A stretch of 64,000 nt of DNA, from contig NZ_JACHEM010000009.1 in the NCBI RefSeq assembly GCF_014207445.1, forward strand, positions 186,001-250,000, in the 5' to 3' direction. Under the pieces are notes generated by a model. That model was not told the origin of the DNA, searched no databases, and saw only the letters and a program-made list of their open reading frames with translations. The position numbers and the translations under genes were made by a program. Shown here one piece after another: positions 59,061-64,000 of this stretch (positions are counted from its first letter, which is position 1; the number at the start of each line of letters is the position of its first letter). This DNA comes from Streptomyces candidus (GTDB lineage: Bacteria; Actinomycetota; Actinomycetes; Streptomycetales; Streptomycetaceae).

Positions 59061-59759
59061 TCAGCGGTCCTTGGGGTCCGCCGCCTCGGCTTCCGCCTGC
59101 TTCGCCTGCACCTCGGGGTCGAGCGCGGCCTGACCACTGCCGTCGACCGTGGTCAACGGGGTGCGGTCGTGGACCTCGGTGGCGGCCGGGGGCTCCACGA
59201 GCCAGTCCGGGTTGGCCTGCTTGTCCCACCACTTCCATGCGGCGAAGGCACCGCCCGCAAGCAGGCCCAGCACCGTCAGGCGCTTGGCGAGACGGCCGGT
59301 GCGGGCCCGGCGCTCGTGCTTGCGCACCAGCTTCTGGACCTCCTTGGGGGAGACCTGGCCGCGCAGGGCGGCGAGAGCCGCCGCACTGCGCGCGGTCGCC
59401 TCGTCCCGTACGGGGGTGGCCACCGCCACGGCGTGCTCGACGCGCGGAACGGTGTAGTCCGCGGCCTGCCGGGCGGCCTTCTTCGTCACGACGGCCGCTT
59501 TGTGGGCCGCCTCGTCCACGCGAGCCGGTACGTGGGTGCGGGCCTGCTCGATACGAGGGGCGAGATGCGCCCCGTACTGGGCGCGGGCCTGCTCGGTGGC
59601 TTGGGAAACCCGCGGCGCGAGCCGTGTCCGGGCTTCGTGCGCGTACTGCACGGCCGTTTCCTTGGCCGTGCCCGCGTAGGGCGCCACCACTTCGGCGGCG
59701 TGTCGCACGCTGTCCTTCGCCGTACTGGTCGCGTTGCGCACGCTGTCCTTACGGGTCAC
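59061..59759 (-). CDS. DUF5324 family protein
   Basis: A 232-residue streptomycete protein of unknown function. The GTG ending at 59759 has GAGGAGGA upstream. Most of it is a long amphipathic helical array with repeated Ala/Arg/Glu/Gln segments (TRKDSVRNATSTAKDSVRHA, AQYGAHLAPRIEQARTHVPA), similar to apolipoprotein/LEA-type helices. One membrane helix follows (RLTVLGLLAGGAFAAWKWW) and an acidic tail. It may coat or anchor to the membrane; no role is established. Confidence 0.82.
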   Translation of the reverse strand: MTRKDSVRNATSTAKDSVRHAAEVVAPYAGTAKETAVQYAHEARTRLAPRVSQATEQARAQYGAHLAPRIEQARTHVPARVDEAAHKAAVVTKKAARQAADYTVPRVEHAVAVATPVRDEATARSAAALAALRGQVSPKEVQKLVRKHERRARTGRLAKRLTVLGLLAGGAFAAWKWWDKQANPDWLVEPPAATEVHDRTPLTTVDGSGQAALDPEVQAKQAEAEAADPKDR

Positions 59760-60092
59760 GGAAATCCTCCTCCTCGGTGGCGCTTCGGCTATGCGTGTGT
59801 CCGCCCGAATCGAAATCATGCCCGTCAGCACCACACCCGGCACGTGTGGGCGGGCATCCGGGTCATGAACGGCCATGAACGACGACCGTGGGGCAAATAC
59901 GGTGCAAGGGGAACTCCGGACGACAATGCCACGCTTCGCGGCCGGACGCGTCGGTTCCGCACGGACTCGTGCGAAGAAAACCTGTCGTGGGGGCCGGCTG
60001 CGGGCGGCTCCGCGACGCCCCGTGGGAGGATCGACGGACGCCTGACGCACTACTGACGGCGGGTGACGAGGACTTCAGCGGGAGGCAGATCC
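59760..60092. other. Divergent DUF5324/cyclophilin intergenic region
   Basis: A 333-base gap in which no gene, hairpin or box was recognised. A short direct repeat CATGAACG occurs twice near 59867-59882. Promoters of both genes are expected. Confidence 0.4.
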
Positions 60093-60623
60093 GTGGCCGA
60101 GCAGCTTTACGCCACACTCAAGACCAGCCAGGGCGACATCGACATCCGGCTGCTGCCGCACCACGCGCCCAAGACGGTCCGCAACTTCGTCGAACTGGCC
60201 ACGGGTGAACGGGAGTGGACCAATCCTTCGACCGGGGAGCGGACCACCGACAAGCTGTACGACGGAACGATCTTCCACCGGGTGATCAGTGGCTTCATGA
60301 TCCAGGGCGGCGACCCGCTCGGAAACGGTCTCGGCGGACCCGGCTACGAGTTCGCGGACGAGTTCCACCCCGAGCTCGCGTTCAACAAGCCGTATCTGCT
60401 GGCGATGGCCAACGCGGGTCCCGGCACCAACGGTTCGCAGTTCTTCATCACCGTCGAGCCGACGATGTGGCTCAACCGCAAGCACACCATTTTCGGCGAG
60501 GTGGTCGGCGAAGCGAGTAAGAAAGTCGTCGACGCCATCGCGCGGGCTGACATCAACGCGCGCACGGAACGCCCGGTTCAGGACATCGTTCTTCAGACAG
60601 TCGTCGTTGAGTCGAGGTCGTGA
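60093..60623 (+). CDS. Peptidyl-prolyl cis-trans isomerase, cyclophilin type
   Basis: A 176-residue cytoplasmic cyclophilin. The catalytic segment reads F-H-R-V-I-S-G-F-M-I-Q-G-G-D-P, followed by A-M-A-N-A-G-P-G-T-N-G-S-Q-F-F-I-T. The active arginine, Phe and conserved Gln are all present. The GTG at 60093 follows GGGAGG. It lies directly before the rhomboid gene (overlap or near-overlap), suggesting one transcript. Often called ppiA. Confidence 0.95.
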   Translation: MAEQLYATLKTSQGDIDIRLLPHHAPKTVRNFVELATGEREWTNPSTGERTTDKLYDGTIFHRVISGFMIQGGDPLGNGLGGPGYEFADEFHPELAFNKPYLLAMANAGPGTNGSQFFITVEPTMWLNRKHTIFGEVVGEASKKVVDAIARADINARTERPVQDIVLQTVVVESRS

Positions 60624-60625
60624 CA

Positions 60626-61552
60626 ATGGACGGCATGGAGCAGCCGCCGAAGAGCCCGGATTCGCAGCGGCCCGCTGATTCCGACGGGGGGCTGCCGCAC
60701 TGCTACCGGCACCCCGACCGGGAGACCGGCATTCGGTGCACCCGGTGCGAGAAGCCGATCTGTACCGACTGCATGGTCGACGCGTCAGTGGGTTTCCACT
60801 GTCCGGACTGCGTACGCAGCGGGTCGGGAACCGGCCACGCACCCGGCGCCAGCCAGCCGCGAAACGTCGTGGGCGGCGTGGTGCACGCGGGGGACCCCCG
60901 GCTCGTCACCAAGATCCTGGTGGGGCTGAACCTGGCGGTCTTCGCCGTCGTGTCCCTGGCGCCGGCGGGTGAGCGGATCCTGCGGGAGTTCTACCTCATC
61001 GGGGGCGTGGCCGCGCCGCCGTACGTCCTCCTCGACGGGGTGGCCACGGGCGAGTGGTACCGGCTGTTCACGGCGATGTTCCTGCACGAGGAGATCTGGC
61101 ACATCGCCTTCAACATGCTCGGTCTGTGGTGGCTCGGCGGGCCGCTGGAGGCGGCGCTCGGGCGGGCCCGGTTCCTCGCGCTGTACCTGCTGTCGGGTCT
61201 TGCGGGCAGTGCGCTCACCTACGCCGTCGCCGCGCCGAACCAGCCTTCGCTCGGTGCCTCCGGTGCGATCTTCGGGCTGCTCGGAGCGACCGCGGTCCTG
61301 ATGAAGCGCATGAACTACGACATGCGGCCCGTGATCGCCCTGCTGGTGATCAACCTGATCTTCACTTTCGGCGGCTCCAACATCGCCTGGGAAGCCCACA
61401 TCGGCGGGCTCGTCGCGGGCGCGCTGCTCGCGCTCGCCCTGGTGCACGCCCCGCGGGAGAAGCGGGCGCTGGTGCAGTACGGGGCTTTCGGCCTGGTCTT
61501 CGCCGCGGTGTTGGTGACCGTGCTGGTCAGAACGGCCTCGCTGACTCTGTGA
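60626..61552 (+). CDS. Rhomboid family intramembrane serine protease
   Basis: A 308-residue protease with an N-terminal zinc-binding B-box-like segment (CYRHPDRETGIRCTRCEKPI, then CTDC and CPDC). Six to seven membrane helices follow. The catalytic serine is in G-A-S-G-A-I-F-G, and the catalytic histidine in A-H-I-G-G-L-V-A-G; H-I-A-F-N-M-L is also conserved. The ATG at 60626 is favoured; a GTG at 60620 overlaps the preceding stop. Substrates are unknown. It converges on a DnaA-box-rich spacer. Confidence 0.93.
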   Translation: MDGMEQPPKSPDSQRPADSDGGLPHCYRHPDRETGIRCTRCEKPICTDCMVDASVGFHCPDCVRSGSGTGHAPGASQPRNVVGGVVHAGDPRLVTKILVGLNLAVFAVVSLAPAGERILREFYLIGGVAAPPYVLLDGVATGEWYRLFTAMFLHEEIWHIAFNMLGLWWLGGPLEAALGRARFLALYLLSGLAGSALTYAVAAPNQPSLGASGAIFGLLGATAVLMKRMNYDMRPVIALLVINLIFTFGGSNIAWEAHIGGLVAGALLALALVHAPREKRALVQYGAFGLVFAAVLVTVLVRTASLTL

Positions 61553-61848
61553 AGACGCATGGGGAGCGGCTGTGGGACTGCTCCCCTGCTCGTTGTCCAC
61601 AGCGCGTGGCCAGAGCTGTGCATGCTGTGCGGAAGGCGGGGAACAACTGAGCCCCTTGTCGCTGAGCTGGGTCTTTCCGGCCAGGACAAGGGGCTTCAGT
61701 AGGTCGCGGGGTGAGGATGCGATCACACTGGCGTCAACAGCCTGAGAGTTATCCACAGATCGTCGTAACTTTTCCTCAGGTGTGGATAACGCTGTGGACA
61801 GTTCTGGGCAGTGCTTGTGGAACGACCTGAGAAGTGCCTCTCAAACGC
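61553..61848. other. Convergent spacer with a DnaA-box cluster
   Basis: Between the converging rhomboid and crgA genes are TTGTCCACA (61593-61601, plus), TTATCCACA (61749-61757, plus), TGTGGATAA (61781-61789, minus) and TGTGGACAG (61793-61801, minus); three of the four are exact consensus boxes. Since both flanking genes end here, the sites are not placed to control a promoter. They may titrate or reactivate DnaA in the manner of datA or DARS. Box identity is seen; function is inference. Confidence 0.7.
61651..61694 (+). terminator. Rhomboid gene terminator
   Basis: GCCCCTTGTC (61651-61660) pairs with GACAAGGGGC (61685-61694), with an inner CTGG/CCAG pairing. Confidence 0.6.
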
Positions 61849-62106
61849 TTACTTCCACTGCGTGGAGACGCCGAAGCCGGCGGCGATGAAGCCGAAGCCG
61901 ACGACGATGTTCCAGTTCGCGAGGCTCTTCAAGGGCAGCTCGCCCTCGGTCACGTAGAACAGCACGATCCAGGCGAGACCGATGAGGAAGAGCGCCAGCA
62001 TCACCGGCGCCACCCAGCTGCGGCTCGTCAGCTTGATGGCGGTCGCCTGCTTCGTGGCGGGCGGAGGCGTGAATTCGGCCTTCTTGCGGATACGTGACTT
62101 CGGCAC
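61849..62106 (-). CDS. crgA: Cell division protein CrgA
   Basis: An 85-residue membrane protein that in Streptomyces regulates FtsZ-ring formation in aerial hyphae. The GTG start follows GGAGAG. A basic N-terminus (PKSRIRKKAEFTPPPATKQA) precedes two helices (WVAPVMLALFLIGLAWIVLF and NIVVGFGFIAAGFGVSTQW), ending at the K after W. This is the standard CrgA length and pattern. It is divergent from the DUF881 gene. Confidence 0.95.
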   Translation of the reverse strand: MPKSRIRKKAEFTPPPATKQATAIKLTSRSWVAPVMLALFLIGLAWIVLFYVTEGELPLKSLANWNIVVGFGFIAAGFGVSTQWK

Positions 62107-62255
62107 GAGGGACTCTCCTGTCGATGCGCTGCGTGACCGCGCAGGGAACTGTGGCGTGATGCCAAGGGGCAGGGCTGGAGCCGTCGGGGACGCACACGGC
62201 CTCCCCCGGGCGTCCGTTAGCGTAGTGCTTCCGCGGCGTCGAAGGAGATAAGGGT

Positions 62256-63074
62256 ATGAGCAATTCTGCCGACGCCCCAGACCCGGCGGGGAACCCGACG
62301 CACGATCGGGATGCGCCGGTGACCGGGACGAAGCACTCGCGACGGTTCTCGCTGCGGCCGGTGCGGCTGCTGACCGCTGCAGTCTTCGCTCTTGCCGGCC
62401 TCATCTTCGTCACCAGCTTCAGCACCGCCAAGGGCACCAATATCCGCAGCGACGACTCCCTGCTGAAGCTCTCCGACCTCACCCGACAGCGCAGCGCGAA
62501 GAACGAGGAACTGGAGAAATCCACCAGCCTCGCCCGCAAGGAAGTCGATGCCCTCGCCCGCCGCGACGACGGGAGCACCGAGGCCGAGGACGCCCGGCTC
62601 GGTGCCCTGGAGCAAGCCGCGGGAACCAAGAAGATCGCCGGCCAGGCACTCACCGTCACCCTGAATGACGCCCCGCCCGGCGCGACGGCCAACCCCGGTT
62701 ACCCGAAACCGCACCCGAACGACCTGGTCATCCACCAGCAGGACCTCCAGGCCGTCGTCAACGCCCTGTGGGAGGGCGGCGCCCAGGGCATCCGGGTCAT
62801 GGACCAGCGCCTCATCTCCACCAGCGCCGTGCGCTGCGTCGGCAACACCCTGATCCTCCAGGGACGCGTCTACTCACCGCCGTACACCGTCACCGCAGTG
62901 GGCGACCGCGGTCGCCTCAAGAGGTCGCTCGCCGCCTCCCCCGCCCTGCAGAACTACCAGCTGTACGTCAAGGCCTACGGCCTCGGGTGGAAAGTCGACG
63001 AGCACGAGTCGCTGACTCTCTCCGGCTATTCGGGCACAGTGGATCTCCACTACGCGAAGCCCGTCCAGCAGTAG
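62256..63074 (+). CDS. DUF881 family membrane-anchored protein
   Basis: A 272-residue protein with one N-terminal membrane helix (LLTAAVFALAGLIFVTSFST), a coiled-coil stretch of about 70 residues and a DUF881 domain at the outside. Domain features include VTLNDAPPG, D-L-Q-A-V-V-N-A-L-W and RVMDQRLISTSAVRCVGNTL. AAGGAG precedes the ATG. The family is always near crgA and sortase genes in Streptomyces; a wall or division role is suspected but unproven. Confidence 0.9.
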   Translation: MSNSADAPDPAGNPTHDRDAPVTGTKHSRRFSLRPVRLLTAAVFALAGLIFVTSFSTAKGTNIRSDDSLLKLSDLTRQRSAKNEELEKSTSLARKEVDALARRDDGSTEAEDARLGALEQAAGTKKIAGQALTVTLNDAPPGATANPGYPKPHPNDLVIHQQDLQAVVNALWEGGAQGIRVMDQRLISTSAVRCVGNTLILQGRVYSPPYTVTAVGDRGRLKRSLAASPALQNYQLYVKAYGLGWKVDEHESLTLSGYSGTVDLHYAKPVQQ

Positions 63075-63101
63075 CCGCGCGTCACGGAGGGTGACCACGC
63101 C

Positions 63102-63612
63102 GTGTCGGTACGGGCGTGGGTGCGGGCCTTCAGCGAGATCTGCATCACCGCGGGCGCAGCTGCGCCCATTCGTCGCGCAGCGAGTCGATCTGCCCGTCCG
63201 AGGCGTTGGCCGCCCGCACTCCAGTCCACGGGACGACGTACGGGCCTCGGCCACTACGCGGGTACCGCGTGTCCGGGGAGACGGGGAACTTCGCGGTCGC
63301 CGGGCACCGCAGGACCTACGGCGACCCCTTCAAGGACTTCCCCGCGCTGCGGCCCGGCGACGCGGTGGTGATCGACGACGGCACCACCTGGTTCACGTAC
63401 CGCGTCGACACCGAGCCCTACCGGACCGTGCCCGGCGATGTCGTGGTCGTCGACCCGGCGCCCCGCAAGGCCGGATACGGCGGACCGGACCGGTATCTGG
63501 ACCTGACCACGTGCGACCCCAATGGGGCAGCAGTCACCGGCTGATCGTGTGGGCGCACCTGGAGGCCACGCAGCCCGTGGGCAAGGGCGTGCCGCGCGCT
63601 TTGCCCGGCTGA
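63102..63612 (+). pseudogene. Class E sortase pseudogene, frameshifted with an internal inversion
   Basis: The 3' part is a class E sortase in pieces: GLGHYAGTACPG in one frame at 63243-63278, then G-E-T-G-N-F-A-V-A-G-H-R to L-T-T-C-D-P in a second frame, then W-G-S-S-H-R-L-I-V-W-A-H-L in the first of the remaining frames to the TGA at 63612. The catalytic His and Cys are both present but never in one frame. The 5' end reads SVRAWVRAFSEICITAGA, the usual leader, but its membrane helix is missing. The next stretch, 63160-63228, is in the opposite orientation: read backwards it gives W-T-G-V-R-A-A-N-A-S-D-G-Q-I-D-S-L-R-D-E-W, the standard post-helix sortase sequence. No functional protein is possible. 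Confidence 0.85.
63160..63228 (-). pseudogene. Inverted segment of the class E sortase gene
   Basis: The minus strand here encodes W-T-G-V-R-A-A-N-A-S-D-G-Q-I-D-S-L-R-D-E, continuing W-A-Q-L-R-P. Class E sortases carry this just outside the membrane helix. Its left edge lies within the perfect 16-bp palindrome GGGCGCAGCTGCGCCC (63152-63167). Confidence 0.75.
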
Positions 63613-63669
63613 CCCCGATGGGTTGCCCCGGCCCTTTACTCTGGTCACCACCGAACGGGAAGGGACAGC

Positions 63670-63849
63670 ATGTACGGCTGGATCTGGCGGCATCTGCCGG
63701 GCAACGCATGGGTGCGGGCGTTCATCTCGTTCGTCCTGATCCTGGCGGCGGTGTACGTGCTCTTCCAGTACGTGTTCCCGTGGGCGGAGCCGCTGCTGCC
63801 GTTCGGTGACGTCACGGTCGATGGACAGAACGGATCGAACGGATCATGA
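63670..63849 (+). CDS. Small membrane protein upstream of the pabA-like gene
   Basis: A 59-residue protein: MYGWIWRHLPGNAWVRAFIS leads into one membrane helix (FVLILAAVYVLFQYVFPW) and a short polar tail. AAGGGA precedes the ATG. Its stop overlaps the next start (ATGA), so the two are translationally coupled. Similar small proteins precede pabA-like genes in Streptomyces; the function is unknown. Confidence 0.82.
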   Translation: MYGWIWRHLPGNAWVRAFISFVLILAAVYVLFQYVFPWAEPLLPFGDVTVDGQNGSNGS

Positions 63850-64000
63850 GCGCACGCATCCTGGTCGTCGACAACTACGACAGCTTCGTCTTCAACCTCG
63901 TTCAGTACCTCTACCAACTGGGCGCCGAGTGCGAGGTGCTGCGCAACGACGAGGTGGAACTCGCCCACGCCCAGGACGGCTTCGACGGTGTGCTGCTGTC
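63846..64000 (+). CDS. Glutamine amidotransferase of aminodeoxychorismate/anthranilate synthase (3' end cut)
   Basis: The first 51 residues are visible: SARILVVDNYDSFVFNLVQY is the class I amidotransferase opening of PabA/TrpG proteins (N-Y-D-S-F). The catalytic G-x-C-x-G lies beyond the window. It supplies ammonia for p-aminobenzoate or anthranilate synthesis. The location with sortase genes matches the pabA-like locus of Streptomyces; pabA versus trpG cannot be told here. Confidence 0.9.
   Translation, partial: MSARILVVDNYDSFVFNLVQYLYQLGAECEVLRNDEVELAHAQDGFDGVLL

Noticed and set aside
58716..60056. Plus-strand open frame spanning tRNA-Ala
   Set aside because: It runs through a tRNA gene and a terminator and is antisense to the DUF5324 gene.
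63116..63544. Intact sortase gene reading
   Set aside because: The frame contains the central sortase segment, but its start is non-homologous and it lacks the post-cysteine part. The pseudogene reading explains all fragments better.
1..64000. CRISPR array, prophage or insertion sequence
   Set aside because: The repeated 14-bp unit is parS, without regular spacers or cas genes. No transposase, integrase or phage structural gene was seen.

Overview
The window is the replication-origin core of a high-GC actinomycete chromosome, almost certainly a Streptomyces. The main evidence is the gene order rpmH-dnaA-oriC-dnaN-gnd-recF-dciA-gyrB-gyrA. Supporting evidence is a DnaA with a very long Gln/Pro-rich linker, an oriC with more than a dozen TTGTCCACA-type boxes, and sixteen exact copies of the Streptomyces parS centromere (GTTTCACGTGAAAC) around parAB. 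GTG starts are frequent and one TTG start is present. No rRNA operon, insertion sequence, prophage or CRISPR array is visible.

Layout. 1-6.4 kb is an accessory edge: GNAT enzymes, a divergent MFS/MarR pair, a winged-helix protein of the HTH_42 family and a beta-lactamase-fold hydrolase. 6.5-11.7 kb carries dnaB, a MATE transporter and the rpsF-ssb-rpsR-rplI operon. 11.9-19.2 kb is an envelope block: a small membrane protein, a FemX-type peptidyltransferase, an alanine-racemase-like protein, a GT87 glycosyltransferase and a class A penicillin-binding protein. 19.5-24.4 kb holds a PadR regulator, inositol-phosphate synthase, an MFS transporter and a tRNA nucleotidyltransferase. 24.5-34.0 kb is a plus-strand series: a DUF6049 protein, MurJ, a pseudokinase, an ECF sigma factor with an overlapping anti-sigma gene, and trxB-trxA. 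34.1-41.0 kb is the minus-strand arm towards the origin: GNAT, parB, parA, rsmG, khpB, yidC, yidD, rnpA, rpmH. 41.3-54.4 kb is the plus-strand arm from dnaA to gyrA, DUF3566, tRNA-Ile and a DLW-39 peptide. 55.1-64 kb holds a secreted protein, a Ser/Thr kinase and HTH pair, tRNA-Ala, a DUF5324 protein, cyclophilin, rhomboid protease, crgA, a DUF881 protein, a ruined class E sortase gene, a small membrane protein and the start of a pabA/trpG-type gene.

How it works together. DnaA, DnaN, DnaB, DciA, SSB, RecF and gyrase supply initiation, loading, unwinding and supercoiling. ParA, ParB and the parS cluster organise and segregate the origin. RnpA, YidD, YidC, KhpB and RsmG are the usual origin-proximal RNA and membrane-biogenesis genes. 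MurJ, the pseudokinase, FemX, the PBP and CrgA tie the locus to wall growth and division.

Main oddities. (1) A class E sortase gene before the pabA-like gene is destroyed by frameshifts, a deletion and an internal inverted segment still readable on the opposite strand. (2) A compact DnaA-box cluster lies in a convergent intergenic region about 18 kb from oriC, with further boxes upstream of dnaB, dnaA and parA. (3) Three parS sites lie inside coding sequences, all read as V-S-R-E-T. (4) A perfect PadR-type operator, a MarR-region tandem repeat and a SigR-type promoter for trxBA are readable directly.
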